A stretch of DNA of 64,000 nt, taken from assembly GCF_023614525.1 (NCBI RefSeq), contig NZ_CP097885.1:124001-188000 (forward strand). The letters run 5' to 3'. Both the position numbers and the translations under genes were made by a program. Below, piece by piece: positions 16,844 to 27,828 of this stretch (position 1 is the stretch's first letter; the number at the start of each line of letters is the position of its first letter). The notes below the pieces were generated by a model. The model did not search any database, was not told the origin of the DNA, and saw only the letters and a program-made list of their open reading frames with translations. This stretch comes from Peptoniphilus genitalis. Lineage in GTDB: Bacteria > Bacillota > Clostridia > Tissierellales > Peptoniphilaceae.

Positions 16844-17519
16844 TTATTGCCTCCTCCACTTTATCTAGTAAACTATTTAATTCTTGACTTCTCTTTTTTG
16901 ACCTTGGACTACCTGGATCAAAGCTTCTTATGATAGTAGTTAAATAATCTTTTTTTTCTTTTAGATATGCCAGATAAGTCTCATCTTTTTTCTCAATTAA
17001 TTTTTTTGAAAAATAAAAGTCCTCTTCTTCTAATCTCTTATTTTTATAATTTGAAAATTTAGCAAGAATTATTTCAAAGTATCGATCATCTTCATAGATT
17101 ATTTCTTCATCAAAAATTTCAAAACCCATATTATTTAATTCACGACGCAAGATATTAGTCTTTTGCATGGGTTGCAAAATTAGTTTTCTTGAAGACTTCG
17201 CAATGTCAATTGAATTAGCAATTATTTCTGCAATTTGAATTCCTCCAAGACCTGCAATAATTATATTGTCCCTATCTTCATTTACAATTCCATTTGCTAA
17301 AATATTTCTAATTTCATTCTCGTTCCCCAATTCTCTTGTGAGCTCTATAGATTTTTCAAGAGAATTTTTTGAGATATCTGTTGCAATAATGTTACTTGAG
17401 ATTTTATTTTCGCATAAAAAATTGGGCACATATCCATGATCTGTGCCCACATCAATTACCGAAGCTCCAAAATCAACAAGTTCTGCAATTTTATTAAGCC
17501 TCTTTGATAATTTTATCAT
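16827..17519 (-). CDS. trmK: tRNA (adenine-22-N1)-methyltransferase
   Basis: This 230-residue class I SAM methyltransferase makes m1A22 in tRNA. The opening RLNKIAELV is followed by the SAM motif [12 protein letters not shown] (about 20-31) and the catalytic-region motif [11 protein letters not shown], both characteristic of TrmK (former YqfN). The C-terminal half is a charged coiled coil. Its ATG overlaps the rpoD stop (ATGA), so the two are translationally coupled. Confidence 0.94.
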   Translation of the reverse strand: MIKLSKRLNKIAELVDFGASVIDVGTDHGYVPNFLCENKISSNIIATDISKNSLEKSIELTRELGNENEIRNILANGIVNEDRDNIIIAGLGGIQIAEIIANSIDIAKSSRKLILQPMQKTNILRRELNNMGFEIFDEEIIYEDDRYFEIILAKFSNYKNKRLEEEDFYFSKKLIEKKDETYLAYLKEKKDYLTTIIRSFDPGSPRSKKRSQELNSLLDKVEEAINEISS

Positions 17520-18604
17520 TCTAAATAATCCTTTAATTTCTTTGACCTAGATGGATGACGAAGCTTTCTAAGAGCCTTGGCCTCAATCTGTCTAATTCTT
17601 TCACGAGTAACGTCGAATTCCTTACCAACTTCTTCAAGTGTTCTAGCCCTACCATCATCAAGTCCAAACCTAAGTGTCAGAACCTTCTTTTCTCTCTCAG
17701 TTAAGGTTTCAAGAACTGTGTTAAGTTGTTCCTTTAAAAGTGTAAAGGTAGCAGCATCTTGTGGCGAAAGAATTTCATCATCTGGTATAAAGTCTCCCAA
17801 ATGAGAATCTTCTTCTTCACCGATTGGAGTTTCAAGTGAAACTGGTTCTTGAGCAATCTTTTGAATTTCACGAACTCTTTCAACATCTAAATTCATTTCA
17901 GCTGCAATTTCTTCAGGAAGAGGATCACGTCCAAGGTCTTGTACTAATTGTCTTTGAACTCGCACAAGTTTATTTATAGTTTCTACCATATGGACTGGAA
18001 TCCTAATAGTCCTTGCTTGGTCAGCTATAGCTCTTGTAATAGCTTGTCTTATCCACCAAGTAGCGTAAGTTGAAAACTTAAAGCCCTTTGTGTAATCAAA
18101 TTTATCTACTGCCTTCATAAGTCCTAGGTTTCCTTCTTGAATTAGGTCTAAGAAGCTCATGCCTCTACCCACATATCTCTTAGCAATAGATACTACAAGT
18201 CTTAAATTGGCTTCGGCAAGCTCTTTCTTAGCCAGTTCGTCGCCTTCTTCCATTCTTTTTGCTATTTCAACTTCTTCCTCAGCAGTTAGAAGGGAAATTT
18301 TTCCAATTTCTTTAAGATACATCCTTACAGGGTCGTCTACTGTAACACCCTTAGGAACTGATAAATCCTCTTTAGTAACATCTACTTCATCGTCATCATC
18401 TTTTGAATCTTTTTTATCAACTAAGTTTATTCCTTCTTTTTCGAAGACCTTGTATAATTCATCTATATCATCAGAATCAATTTCATATTTTTCGAAGGCA
18501 TCACCTATTTCTTCATAGGTAAGTTTTCCATCTTTTTTTCCATCCTTTAAAAGCTGGTCCTTTATTTCCTCAATTGATTCTTTGTTTTTTAAATTTTCAC
18601 TCAT
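17516..18604 (-). CDS. rpoD: Primary sigma factor RpoD/SigA
   Basis: This is the housekeeping sigma factor. After an acidic region 1.1 (about residues 1-85) comes region 1.2 [17 protein letters not shown]. Region 2 contains [14 protein letters not shown], which melts and reads the -10 box. Region 3 and region 4 follow, with helix-turn-helix [20 protein letters not shown] reading the -35 box. At 362 residues it has the short region 1.1 of Firmicutes. It overlaps dnaG by eight bases in the macromolecular-synthesis operon dnaG-rpoD. Confidence 0.98.
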   Translation of the reverse strand: MSENLKNKESIEEIKDQLLKDGKKDGKLTYEEIGDAFEKYEIDSDDIDELYKVFEKEGINLVDKKDSKDDDDEVDVTKEDLSVPKGVTVDDPVRMYLKEIGKISLLTAEEEVEIAKRMEEGDELAKKELAEANLRLVVSIAKRYVGRGMSFLDLIQEGNLGLMKAVDKFDYTKGFKFSTYATWWIRQAITRAIADQARTIRIPVHMVETINKLVRVQRQLVQDLGRDPLPEEIAAEMNLDVERVREIQKIAQEPVSLETPIGEEEDSHLGDFIPDDEILSPQDAATFTLLKEQLNTVLETLTEREKKVLTLRFGLDDGRARTLEEVGKEFDVTRERIRQIEAKALRKLRHPSRSKKLKDYLE

Positions 18605-20387
18605 AATTGCCCTCCTCTTTCAACTCGTTTAGCTTTAAATTAATTTCTTGTAATTCTTTTAAAGCCTCGAGAAGAAGATTTTTATTCTCTTCACCTTGAA
18701 GTTTTTCGATATTTTCGAGGATTTTGTTTTTTCGATCTCGGAGATAATTTCCCTCTATAGTGTTTATCAATTCATCAACTATCTTATCGTTAACATGAAT
18801 GTCATTAATAATACTAAGTATGTTTTCCACGAATTCTTTATCTATTAGTCTGTTGGACTCTAGAAGTGATAGAAAGTCCCTTACTTCCATCTCTTCTTCA
18901 TAAAGCCTAGGTATCTCTTCAAATACTGCCCTTGTCATTGCATTAGTAAAATAAAAAACCTCAATTTTATTCTTGATATACTTGTAAATATCATTGTCCA
19001 GTAAAGAATAAGATAATAATTCCTCTTGTGCTCTAGCCTTGTTAGATTTCACAACATTTGTATTTTTCTTTACCTTAAATTTTTCCCTATTCGCTTCCTT
19101 TAGCTTATTTCTATTTAAATAATTAATGTAATTTTCAATTGCTGTATAGGAAATATTGTATTTTCTCGAAAAGTCTTTTACAAAAATATCTCTTTCTATA
19201 GGATTTTTAATACTTGAAAGAATCTTAGCCGAATCAATGGTAAAATTGCTAAGACCTTCACTATCTTCTAAATTAAAGTTCTCTTTAAGCTTTTTTATTT
19301 TAAATTCAATATAAGATATGGCAGATTTGATTTTATTTTCGAAGCCTTCTATTCCATATTTTTTAATAAAATCATCGGGATCAAGACCTCCCTCGAGTTC
19401 TATTATTTTTGGTTTTACAGCGGCCTGTAAAAATATATCTATGGCTCTTGAAGTTGCATTGATACCTGCACTATCACTATCATAGCAAATGTAAATATCC
19501 TTTGCCATTTTCTTAATAATATTTGCCTGGTCTATAGTAAGTGAAGTGCCAAGGCTTGCTACACTATAATTTATACCACTATTGTAGAGAGAAATAACAT
19601 CCATATAGCCTTCTACCAAGATTATTCTTTCTCGAGTGGATTCTCTTGAGATAATATTTATATTAAAAACATTACTTCCCTTATGAAATATTGGAGTTTC
19701 TCTTGAGTTTAAGTACTTTGGTTTTTCATCTCCAAAGGCTCTTGCTCCAAAGCCTATTATTCTATTATTCCTATTTATAATTGGAAACATAACCCTGTCG
19801 CGAAATCTATCTATATAATTACCATTTTTACTCTTTGAAATTAAATTGAGTTCTAGAAGCTCATCTTCCCTGTAACCCATTTTTGTCAAGTGATCGTAGA
19901 GATCTGTCCATGAATCCTTTGAGTAACCAATTCCATATGACCTTATAGTCTTATCACTTAGCATCCTATTTTTTAAATATAATTGCGTTTTTTGTGATGC
20001 TTCATAATTTTTTAAAAAATGAAGACCGGCTTCCCTATTAATTTCATACAATCTATTTCTTTTTTCGCGAGCTTCTTTGTTTTCATCCTTATAAACTTCT
20101 AGCCTAACATTGTACTTATCTGCTAGAAATTCTACAGCCTCTGGAAAGCTAAGATTTTCTCTTTTCATTACAAAGGTAATTACATCTCCACCTACTCCAC
20201 ATCCAAAACATTTAAAAATTGATTTGGAAGGGGAAACAGAAAAAGAAGGAGTTTTCTCAGAATGAAAAGGGCAGAGTCCCATATAATTGGATCCAGACCT
20301 TTTGAGATCAACATATTCTCCAATTAAATCAACAATATCTGCCCTATCTCTAATCTCATCAAGAACATTGTCATTTATTACATACAA
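18597..20387 (-). CDS. dnaG: DNA primase
   Basis: DnaG makes RNA primers for replication. The CHC2 zinc-binding domain is at the N-terminus ([11 protein letters not shown] ... [11 protein letters not shown], about residues 39-65). The RNA-polymerase core and Toprim domain follow ([13 protein letters not shown] near residue 262, then [10 protein letters not shown]). The C-terminal helicase-interacting region is weakly conserved, as usual. Length 596 is typical. It starts one base after the dgt stop and overlaps rpoD downstream. Confidence 0.98.
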   Translation of the reverse strand: MYVINDNVLDEIRDRADIVDLIGEYVDLKRSGSNYMGLCPFHSEKTPSFSVSPSKSIFKCFGCGVGGDVITFVMKRENLSFPEAVEFLADKYNVRLEVYKDENKEAREKRNRLYEINREAGLHFLKNYEASQKTQLYLKNRMLSDKTIRSYGIGYSKDSWTDLYDHLTKMGYREDELLELNLISKSKNGNYIDRFRDRVMFPIINRNNRIIGFGARAFGDEKPKYLNSRETPIFHKGSNVFNINIISRESTRERIILVEGYMDVISLYNSGINYSVASLGTSLTIDQANIIKKMAKDIYICYDSDSAGINATSRAIDIFLQAAVKPKIIELEGGLDPDDFIKKYGIEGFENKIKSAISYIEFKIKKLKENFNLEDSEGLSNFTIDSAKILSSIKNPIERDIFVKDFSRKYNISYTAIENYINYLNRNKLKEANREKFKVKKNTNVVKSNKARAQEELLSYSLLDNDIYKYIKNKIEVFYFTNAMTRAVFEEIPRLYEEEMEVRDFLSLLESNRLIDKEFVENILSIINDIHVNDKIVDELINTIEGNYLRDRKNKILENIEKLQGEENKNLLLEALKELQEINLKLNELKEEGNYE

Positions 20388-21401
20388 TTAAATGCTCCAT
20401 CCCTTCGGTATAAAAATATTTTTTAGCTGTTTTTTAGCATAGGTATCAGTCATACCTGCAATATAATCTGACACTATATCTTCGTCACTGTGATTTCTAT
20501 CATCATAAAGACTTAAATGATTTTCTGGAATTCTACTTAAGTCCTCCATATAAAAATTATAAAGCTCTGTTAGTAACCTCTTAATTTTTATCTCTTCACT
20601 TTTAACCACAGGATCCATATAAACGTTCTTAAACATATATTGTCTAAGCTCCATTGTGGCTTGATAAACTTCCTCTTCCATTTCAACAATTGGTTTTCCA
20701 TAAGAGTTTTCCACTAAGGCATTAATCATTTTATTTATTCTTTGTGAAGAGGTATTGCCAAGAACATTTGTCAATTCCTTAGGTAATGAAGCTTCAGAAA
20801 TAATACCTGCCCTTATAGCATCGTCAATATCATGATTTATATAGGCAATCCTATCAGCAAATTTTATAATTTTACCCTCAAGAGTTTTTGCCTTCCCACT
20901 ACCTGAGTGATTTAGAATTCCATCACGAACTTCCTCTGTTAAATTCAATCCAATTCTTTTATCAGATCTTTCCAAAAAGTCTACAACTTTTAAGGACTGT
21001 TCTCCATGAATAAAACCAGTAGACTTTAATTCATTTAAAACTGCCTCACCAGAGTGACCAAAGGGAGTGTGTCCTAGGTCATGGCCAAGAGCAATAGCTT
21101 CTACTAAGTCTTCATTTAGCCTAAGAGCTCTTGCTATTGTCCTTCCTATTTGACTAACTTCTAGAGTGTGAGTGAGTCTCGTCCTAAAATGGTCTCCTTC
21201 AGGAGAAATAAAGACCTGAGTCTTATGTTTTAGTCTTCTAAAACTCTTTGAGTGGATTATCCTATCCCTATCTCTTTGAAATTCAGTCCTAATATTACAT
21301 TTTTCTTCTTCTTTTTTTCTCCCCAAGCATGAATCTGCAAAAGTGGCATATTCAAAAAACATTTTATGTTCAAGTTTTTCTCTCTCAACTCGAAGATTCA
21401 T
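20388..21401 (-). CDS. dgt: dGTP triphosphohydrolase-like HD protein
   Basis: This is a 337-residue HD-domain dNTP triphosphohydrolase of the short Dgt-like type, which trims deoxynucleotide pools. Family signatures include FRRLKHKTQVF, DHFRTRLTHTLEVSQI and the HD motif ALGHDLGHTPFGHSGE (about residues 110-125). It lies directly between ppsR and dnaG, an insertion relative to Bacillus, and links nucleotide control to primase expression. Its start is 4 bases from the ppsR stop. Confidence 0.93.
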   Translation of the reverse strand: MNLRVEREKLEHKMFFEYATFADSCLGRKKEEEKCNIRTEFQRDRDRIIHSKSFRRLKHKTQVFISPEGDHFRTRLTHTLEVSQIGRTIARALRLNEDLVEAIALGHDLGHTPFGHSGEAVLNELKSTGFIHGEQSLKVVDFLERSDKRIGLNLTEEVRDGILNHSGSGKAKTLEGKIIKFADRIAYINHDIDDAIRAGIISEASLPKELTNVLGNTSSQRINKMINALVENSYGKPIVEMEEEVYQATMELRQYMFKNVYMDPVVKSEEIKIKRLLTELYNFYMEDLSRIPENHLSLYDDRNHSDEDIVSDYIAGMTDTYAKKQLKNIFIPKGWSI

Positions 21402-21405
21402 CTAA

Positions 21406-22227
21406 TCACTTCCTGGATTCCATGTGGTTAATAATAATTTCTGCAGTTTCTTCTATTGCTTTATCAGATACGTCAATAACAAAACAGCCAAGTTCTTCCA
21501 TAACTTGTTTTGAATAATTTAACTCTTCTCTTATCCTATCGTAGTTTGCATACTTTGCTCCAGAAGTAAGTCCAAGAGATTTCAGTCTTTGTTCTCTTAC
21601 AGAAATAATCTTTTCTGGATTTGCTGTAAGCCCTATAATCTTGTCTACATCTTTTTCATATACTTCCCTAGGAACAGGAACTTCTGGTACTAGAGGAATA
21701 TTGGCAACTTTGTATAATTTATTTGCAAGATACATTGATAGAGGTGTCTTCGATGTTCTTGAAATTCCAACTAAACAGATGTCGGCTTTTTTTGCACCAC
21801 GAGGATCCTTGCCATCGTCGTACTTAACTGCAAACTCAACACATTCAACTTTTTTGAAATAATTTTCATCAAGTCTCCTTATAAGTCCAGGCTCTCTTAA
21901 AGGTTCGTAACCTAGAATATCTTGTATTTGAAGAAGCGGTTCACCCATAACATCAACTGTGTGAAGCTTTAACTCGTGAGTTTTCTCTTCAATAAAATCC
22001 CTAGTTTCTTTAACAACATTTGTATAAACTATAAGACTATTTTTAATTTCAGATGCCTTTTCAAGAACTGGCTTTATTTGCTCAATACTATTGTGATAAG
22101 GATATCTAATAATTTCATAATTCTCTTTTTCAAATTGTCTTGCAGATGATTTTGCAATTAATTCTCCAGTTTCTCCAATAGAATCAGAAATTACAAAAAT
22201 AGTGAGTTGATTATCGTCTTTATTCAT
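21406..22227 (-). CDS. ppsR: Pyruvate, phosphate dikinase regulatory protein (kinase/phosphorylase)
   Basis: This 273-residue DUF299 protein inactivates pyruvate,phosphate dikinase or PEP synthase by ADP-dependent phosphorylation and reactivates it by phosphorolysis. The N-terminal FVISDSIGETGE and the P-loop-like GISRTSKTPLSMYLA (about residues 153-167) are diagnostic. It is paired with ccpN, as in Bacillus (yqfL/ccpN). This places gluconeogenic/PEP control together with replication genes. The target dikinase is not in this window. Confidence 0.95.
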   Translation of the reverse strand: MNKDDNQLTIFVISDSIGETGELIAKSSARQFEKENYEIIRYPYHNSIEQIKPVLEKASEIKNSLIVYTNVVKETRDFIEEKTHELKLHTVDVMGEPLLQIQDILGYEPLREPGLIRRLDENYFKKVECVEFAVKYDDGKDPRGAKKADICLVGISRTSKTPLSMYLANKLYKVANIPLVPEVPVPREVYEKDVDKIIGLTANPEKIISVREQRLKSLGLTSGAKYANYDRIREELNYSKQVMEELGCFVIDVSDKAIEETAEIIINHMESRK

Positions 22228-22235
22228 TTCTCCTC

Positions 22236-22865
22236 CTATACAATCTCTTGGTCACATACATCTACAAAAAGCCTTGTAACATTGGTTTTTGTAAATCTGC
22301 CTACAACTTCTAGATCCTTTTCATTTTTTACTTTAACAACAGGAAGGGAGTCAATACCCTTTGTCACAATTAAATTGGCAGCCTTATAGACACTATCTTC
22401 AATGTTTACATAAAAGACATTGGGCATCCTTGTCATAATTACACTGACAGGGGTCTTTTTTATATCCGCATCCCCTATCATAAATCTAATTAAATCCTTT
22501 CTAGACACAATTCCTGCAAGATAACCATCTTCTGTTATAAACATAGAAGATAGATCTTCCATAAAAAGGTCCACGACTACATCATATACAGAAGTCTTTT
22601 GGTCACAAGAAAAAGGAAGGGACATATAGTCTTTTAATCTTAAACTTTTAAGGTCTTGGGATAATTGAGAAAAAATGGATTTACCTGTGTAGAAATATCC
22701 AAATTTTGGTCTTGCTCCCAAAATATTAATCATAGTGAGAACTGAAAGGTCTGACCTTATTGTAGCCCTTGATAGCCCAAGAATTTCTGCAATGTCATCG
22801 CCAGTAATAGGTCCCTTTTCTTTTACAATTTCAATTATTTCAGTCTGCCTATCGCTGAATTTCAT
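22236..22865 (-). CDS. ccpN: CcpN-type transcriptional repressor (HTH + CBS pair)
   Basis: This 209-residue regulator joins a winged HTH_11 domain (about residues 1-65, with ITGDDIAEILGLSRATIRSDL) to two CBS domains that sense adenine nucleotides. In Bacillus CcpN represses gluconeogenic genes. The tight linkage to ppsR supports the same role here. It is 8 bases upstream of ppsR and 12 bases downstream of glyS. Confidence 0.92.
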   Translation of the reverse strand: MKFSDRQTEIIEIVKEKGPITGDDIAEILGLSRATIRSDLSVLTMINILGARPKFGYFYTGKSIFSQLSQDLKSLRLKDYMSLPFSCDQKTSVYDVVVDLFMEDLSSMFITEDGYLAGIVSRKDLIRFMIGDADIKKTPVSVIMTRMPNVFYVNIEDSVYKAANLIVTKGIDSLPVVKVKNEKDLEVVGRFTKTNVTRLFVDVCDQEIV

Positions 22866-22877
22866 CTACTCACCGAC

Positions 22878-24947
22878 CTATTCTACAATATTTTCGATTT
22901 TTAATATTTTTTGAATATTTTCCTCTATCCTATTGATTAGTCCAAGTCTATTTTCTCTTATCTTATCGTCTTCAGCCATTACCATAACATTGTCAAAGAA
23001 TTTATCAATTGATGGTACAAGGTCATTTAACAAGTCCATAGCTTCCATATATTTTTCTTCTGCTAGGGCTTCCTTAAAGCTTACATCAATTTCTAAATAT
23101 TTCATATATAAATCTTTTTCTGCTTCTTCAACTAGTAAGTCTTCCTTTACTTCAAGTAAATCAACATTCTTAGTCAAGTTATTAATTCTATTATAGGCAT
23201 CAACAAATTTGCTTCTATCTTCCTTAAACCATTCATTTAATTCCTTAGCTTTATCAAAGATATTGTGAATTTCACTTTCAGGAATTAAAACAGAATCAAT
23301 GATATCATATCTTATTCCTTCATCTTGAAGCATTGTCTTAATTCTTCCTAAGAAGAAATCTCTTACATTGGCAATAACTTCCTCGTGGTTAAATGTTAGA
23401 CCAAGATCATTAATATATTCGTATAAACTTGCTTCTACAGCTTCGTCTAAATTAAATTTCCAAGAATTATTTCTAATAATGTTGATTACACCAATCGCAG
23501 ATCTTCTAAGTGCAAAGGGATCTGTTGACCCAGTAGGAATTTCTCCAATTGCAAAAAGCCCAGCTATAGTATCAATTTTATCAGCAAGAGAGAATATTGA
23601 ACCTACACTTGATTCTGGAAGTTTATCTCCTGCAAACTTTGGAAGATATTGTTCTCTAATTGCAGTTGCAACAATTTCCTTTTCTCCAGATTTTAGAGCG
23701 TAAATTTCACCAATTACACCTTGAAGTTCTGTAAATTCAATTACCATTTTTGTAGTTAAGTCTGCTTTTGAAAGATGGGCTACTCTTTTTATTGCATCAA
23801 TAGCTTCATCTGCAAAGGAAAGAGACTCTGCAATTTTATTTGCAACTACACCATCTCTCTTTTCTTTTTCAAGCATTGTTCCAAGCTTATCATGGAAAAG
23901 AACTCCATTTAAGTTTTCAACATAGTCTTCAAGTGGTTTTGAAATATCATCATCGTAGAAAAATTTAGCATCTTCTAGTCTTGCACCAAGAACTTTTTCA
24001 TTTCCTGCAATAACTATATCTTCGTAATCTCTTGTACCATTTCTTACAGTAATAAAGTATGGTAAAAGTCCCCCATCTTGAGAGTAGATTGGAGTAAATC
24101 TCAAGTGGTCAATCATAGTTGTTGTTACAACTTCCTTTGGAAGACTTAGGTATTTTTCTTTAATTGAGCCCTTTATTGGAGTAGGATACTCAACGATGTA
24201 AGTAAGTTCTTCTAAAAGATCTTCATTTTCGTGAATTTCGCCACCTAATGATTTAGCAATCTTTGTGGATTCGTATTTGATGATTTCGCGTCTCTTATTT
24301 TGGTCTAAAATTACATAGTTATCTTCTAGTAATTTTTCGTAATTTTCTACCTTATCAATTTTGATTTCTGATGAACCTAAAAATCTGTGACCCTTTGTTA
24401 TGTTGCTAACTTGAATTCCTTCAAAATCAAATTCAACAACTTTGTCATTTAAAAGTGAAACAACCCATCTAATTGGTCTGGCAAATCTGATGTTTTTTCC
24501 ACCCCAACGCATGTTTTTTGGGAAATTAATGTCTTTAATAAGACCAGGGATTATTTCCTTTATAATTTCTGCAGAGTCTCTTCCTATTGAAGAAATGTGA
24601 GCAAACACATAGTCAGTACCCTTTACTTCTTTAATGACAATATCTTCTTCTGTGATTTTTTGAGAATTCATAAAGCCTAATAGAGGTTTTGTAGGATTTT
24701 TTTCATCATCATAGGCAATCTTAAGGGCAGGCCCCTTAACTTCCTTAGTTATATCTTTTTGTTTTTCATCTAGTCCTTCAATAATAAGACTAAGTCTTCT
24801 TGGAGTTGCATAAACTTTAACATCTTTAAATCCAAGTTCATTTTCTACTAATAATTTTTGTGATTTTTCTCTGAGTTGTTCTATTGCCATGTTGACAAAT
24901 CTTGATGGTAACTCTTCAACTCCAATTTCAAGTAAATAATTATTCAT
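22878..24947 (-). CDS. glyS: Glycyl-tRNA synthetase beta subunit
   Basis: This is the 689-residue beta subunit of the bacterial alpha2beta2 glycyl-tRNA synthetase, which binds tRNA-Gly and includes an HD-like core and a C-terminal anticodon-binding domain. It begins [18 protein letters not shown], the diagnostic N-terminus, and contains the conserved [20 protein letters not shown]. Its start overlaps the glyQ stop region by eight bases. No T-box leader was seen ahead of glyQ, so glycine-dependent control is not evident. Confidence 0.97.
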   Translation of the reverse strand: MNNYLLEIGVEELPSRFVNMAIEQLREKSQKLLVENELGFKDVKVYATPRRLSLIIEGLDEKQKDITKEVKGPALKIAYDDEKNPTKPLLGFMNSQKITEEDIVIKEVKGTDYVFAHISSIGRDSAEIIKEIIPGLIKDINFPKNMRWGGKNIRFARPIRWVVSLLNDKVVEFDFEGIQVSNITKGHRFLGSSEIKIDKVENYEKLLEDNYVILDQNKRREIIKYESTKIAKSLGGEIHENEDLLEELTYIVEYPTPIKGSIKEKYLSLPKEVVTTTMIDHLRFTPIYSQDGGLLPYFITVRNGTRDYEDIVIAGNEKVLGARLEDAKFFYDDDISKPLEDYVENLNGVLFHDKLGTMLEKEKRDGVVANKIAESLSFADEAIDAIKRVAHLSKADLTTKMVIEFTELQGVIGEIYALKSGEKEIVATAIREQYLPKFAGDKLPESSVGSIFSLADKIDTIAGLFAIGEIPTGSTDPFALRRSAIGVINIIRNNSWKFNLDEAVEASLYEYINDLGLTFNHEEVIANVRDFFLGRIKTMLQDEGIRYDIIDSVLIPESEIHNIFDKAKELNEWFKEDRSKFVDAYNRINNLTKNVDLLEVKEDLLVEEAEKDLYMKYLEIDVSFKEALAEEKYMEAMDLLNDLVPSIDKFFDNVMVMAEDDKIRENRLGLINRIEENIQKILKIENIVE

Positions 24948-25824
24948 CTATTTCACCTCTATTTATAAGGGGATAATTCATTTCTTCTCTGTGTTTTAAA
25001 TGAGTTTTTGCTACAATTCTGGCAAGATTTCTTACTCTTTGAATGTAACTTGTTCTTTCAGAAACAGAAAGAGCTCCTCTAGCGTCTAGTAAGTTAAAGG
25101 CATGAGAACACTTAAGAGTGTAGTCATAGGCATCTATAACAATATCTTCTTCAATAGTTCTTTGAGCTTCAGCTTCATACATATCAAAAAGTTTTCTCAA
25201 CATATCAATGTCAGCTATTTCAAAGGCATACTTTGAGTGCTCATATTCGTTTTTCTTAAATACTTCACCGTAAGTAATGTTTTCGTTGTACTTAATGTCA
25301 TAAACTGACTCAACATTTTGAAGATACATAGCAATTCTTTCAAGTCCATAAGTAAGCTCTGCACTTTCAAGATCAAGGTTTACTCCACCTACTTGTTGGA
25401 AGTAAGTAAATTGTGTTACTTCCATTCCATCAAGCCAAACTTCCCAACCTAGACCCCATGCACCAAGTGTAGGAGACTCCCAGTTGTCTTCAACAAATCT
25501 AATATCGTGTTTTTTTGGGTCGATTCCAATTGCAAAAAGAGAATCAAGATAAAGTTGTTGGACATCTTCTGGAGATGGTTTTAAAATAACTTGCAATTGG
25601 TGATGTTGATATAGTCTATTTGGATTTTCACCATATCTACCATCTGCAGGTCTCCTTGAAGGTTCTACGTAAACTACCTTCCATTCTTCTGGTCCAAGAG
25701 ACCTTAAGAATGTATTAGGATTCATAGTTCCCGCACCTTTTTCAATGTCGTAAGGTTGCATAATTATTGCTCCCTTTTCCTTCCAATAATTTTCCAATGT
25801 CATTATTAAATCTTGGAAATACAT
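24940..25824 (-). CDS. glyQ: Glycyl-tRNA synthetase alpha subunit
   Basis: This 294-residue class II catalytic subunit adenylates glycine and charges tRNA-Gly with GlyS. The conserved start [17 protein letters not shown], the motif [17 protein letters not shown], and [17 protein letters not shown] (motif 2 region) are clear. ATG 25824 follows AGGAGG. It is 10 bases downstream of recO in the era-recO-glyQS operon. Confidence 0.98.
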   Translation of the reverse strand: MYFQDLIMTLENYWKEKGAIIMQPYDIEKGAGTMNPNTFLRSLGPEEWKVVYVEPSRRPADGRYGENPNRLYQHHQLQVILKPSPEDVQQLYLDSLFAIGIDPKKHDIRFVEDNWESPTLGAWGLGWEVWLDGMEVTQFTYFQQVGGVNLDLESAELTYGLERIAMYLQNVESVYDIKYNENITYGEVFKKNEYEHSKYAFEIADIDMLRKLFDMYEAEAQRTIEEDIVIDAYDYTLKCSHAFNLLDARGALSVSERTSYIQRVRNLARIVAKTHLKHREEMNYPLINRGEIDE

Positions 25825-25834
25825 TTTTTCCTCC

Positions 25835-26539
25835 TTAATTAAACAGCTTGTCAGACTTAAAACTGCTTATATCTAAATTGTATTTTATATATTTTATTAT
25901 AATATTATGCAGGTATTTTTTTCTGCTTTTTTCAATATCTTCTATATTTTCTAATTCTTCAAGCTTGCCATAAAGAATTGCATTTAAGAAAAGTAAATCT
26001 CTCCTTGTCAATGAAAAGGAATAAGGATCTTGAAAATCGATTATGCCTTCTCTAATAGAGAAATAAGATTTTTCTTTAATATCAAGTTTTGGTCTGTAAC
26101 CTATAAAACTAAGATATTTTAATTCAAAGGCAAGAGCAAGACCAATGGGGTCTTTAGTAAAATTAAAAAAATTTAAGGTTTTTCTCAAAAGATCAAAGGC
26201 TTTTTTGTTAGCCTCACCACTTATAGATGATTTGTCTATAATCTCTAGTAATAAGGACGCGTAAACTAAGTTATCGTAATTTTCTCTAATTTTAAAGTTC
26301 GATTCTAAAATTTTTGAATCACTAATATAGAAAAAACTTTGCCCCTTTTTTAAGAGATATTCATTTAGACCAAAAACTTGTGAAACACTTAAATTTCTAG
26401 ATTTAGGACTCATTGCTCCCTTTACCATAATGGAAATCTTCCCATATTCCTTGGTAAAAACCCTAATTATTTTAGATGATTCACCAAATCCCATTTCATT
26501 TAGGACTATGCCTAGAGTGTAATTATTTGTCGTAACCAA
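25835..26539 (-). CDS. recO: DNA repair protein RecO
   Basis: This 234-residue RecO has an N-terminal OB fold ([20 protein letters not shown], about residues 10-29) that binds ssDNA/SSB and acts with RecR. The C-terminal helical half lacks the four-cysteine zinc motif seen in many RecO proteins, which some Firmicutes have also lost. The start is uncertain: the TTG at 26539 overlaps the end of era by 17 bases and has only a weak RBS. Confidence 0.88.
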   Translation of the reverse strand: MVTTNNYTLGIVLNEMGFGESSKIIRVFTKEYGKISIMVKGAMSPKSRNLSVSQVFGLNEYLLKKGQSFFYISDSKILESNFKIRENYDNLVYASLLLEIIDKSSISGEANKKAFDLLRKTLNFFNFTKDPIGLALAFELKYLSFIGYRPKLDIKEKSYFSIREGIIDFQDPYSFSLTRRDLLFLNAILYGKLEELENIEDIEKSRKKYLHNIIIKYIKYNLDISSFKSDKLFN

Positions 26540-27428
26540 ATCTCTTTACCAAATTGTCTCTATCTCTCCAGTTTTTCTCAACCTTAACCCAAATTTGAAG
26601 ATTTACCTTGGCATCTAAAAGTCTTTCGGCTTCTTCTCTTGCTTCTGTCCCAATTCTTTTTAGCATAGAACCATTTTTCCCAATAAGAATTCCCTTGTGA
26701 GTATCTCTTTCAACGTAGATATTTGCATCAATATCATACATATTTTTGTCTTCTCTTTTTTTGAATTTTTCAATTGAGATAGCAAGACCATGTGGAACTT
26801 CTTCATTTAAATACATAAGTCCCTTTTCTCTTATGATTTCTGCAACAATAAATCTCTCATTCTTGTCAGTAATCATATCTTCTGGATAGTACATTGGCCC
26901 TGGCTTCAAAAACTTTTTAAGTATTTCTAGATAAATATCTACACCATCATTTTTCATCGCAGATATAGGGATTATATCATCAAAAATCTCTTCTTCTGCA
27001 TACATTGAAATAATTTCTAAGAGTTCATCTTTTCTTATTGTATCAACCTTATTTATTAAAAGTATGATAGGTAGCTTTCCCTTATATTCTTTTAAGATAT
27101 CTATAATTGATCTTTCAGCCCTACCAATTTTTTTTGAAGTATCCACTATATAGGTAATAACATCTGAATCTTCTATGCCCTCTTTAGATTCAGTTAGCAT
27201 GAATTCTCCCAACTTATTTTTTGGTTTTTGTATTCCAGGCGTATCTAAAAATATTATTTGAGCATCTTCATCTGTATGGATAAAGGTAATATTTTGTCTT
27301 GTTGTTTGAGGCTTTGAAGAAATAGCTGAAATTTTCTCTCCAATTATTGCATTTAGTAAGGTAGACTTACCAACATTGGGCCTCCCTATTACAGATACAT
27401 ATCCCGATTTAAAATTATTTTCTGTCAT
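26523..27428 (-). CDS. era: GTPase Era
   Basis: This essential 301-residue GTPase helps 30S maturation by binding the 3' end of 16S rRNA. G1 GRPNVGKS is about residues 14-21, G3 is DTPG, G4 is NKVD and G5 is SAMKNDG. The KH domain follows, with GILIGKNGSMLKRIG. ATG 27428 is chosen because GGAG lies six bases upstream. A longer reading frame to 27488 overlaps cdd heavily and gives a non-homologous N-terminus. It overlaps cdd by 14 bases. Confidence 0.97.
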   Translation of the reverse strand: MTENNFKSGYVSVIGRPNVGKSTLLNAIIGEKISAISSKPQTTRQNITFIHTDEDAQIIFLDTPGIQKPKNKLGEFMLTESKEGIEDSDVITYIVDTSKKIGRAERSIIDILKEYKGKLPIILLINKVDTIRKDELLEIISMYAEEEIFDDIIPISAMKNDGVDIYLEILKKFLKPGPMYYPEDMITDKNERFIVAEIIREKGLMYLNEEVPHGLAISIEKFKKREDKNMYDIDANIYVERDTHKGILIGKNGSMLKRIGTEAREEAERLLDAKVNLQIWVKVEKNWRDRDNLVKRFGYDK

Positions 27429-27828
27429 TTTCATCTCCATCCAGGTCTTCTGGACCAAAGGAATGAGGTAAAATTTCCTCCATCCCAAATATTTTATAGT
27501 CTTCAGTAGAGTTCGCTATTATTATTTCAGGATTTTTTGAAAATTCACGAATAACTTGTCTACATACTCCACAAGGGAAAGTGTAATCACTATCCCCAAC
27601 TACAGCTATCTTTTTAATCTCTCTCTTACCTTCAGATACTGCTTTAAATATTGCGGTCCTCTCTGCGCAGTTAGTTGGAGAGTAAGAAGCTATTTCAATG
27701 TTTCCACCAGTATAAACTGACCCATCTTCCATCTCAACTGCACAACCCACATTAAAGTGTGAGTAAGGCGTATATGTCATATTATCTCTTGCATCAATAG
27801 CAAGTTCAATTAATTTTTTATATTCCAT
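27415..27828 (-). CDS. cdd: Cytidine deaminase
   Basis: This 137-residue zinc enzyme turns (deoxy)cytidine into (deoxy)uridine for pyrimidine salvage. The zinc/catalytic motif is split between NCAERTAIF (Cys and the catalytic Glu, about residues 53-61) and PCGVCRQVIREF (about 87-98). The substrate loop HFNVGCAVE is also present. It sits between dgkA and era, as in Bacillus. Confidence 0.96.
   Translation of the reverse strand: MEYKKLIELAIDARDNMTYTPYSHFNVGCAVEMEDGSVYTGGNIEIASYSPTNCAERTAIFKAVSEGKREIKKIAVVGDSDYTFPCGVCRQVIREFSKNPEIIIANSTEDYKIFGMEEILPHSFGPEDLDGDENDRK

Noticed and set aside
24940-26600. T-box leader ahead of glyQS
   Set aside because: glyQ is 10 bases behind recO inside an operon. 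There is no leader or T-box TGGNACCGCG element.
26523-27488. Longer N-terminus of Era starting at 27488
   Set aside because: It would overlap cdd by over 70 bases and add residues unlike Era. A good RBS precedes the ATG at 27428.
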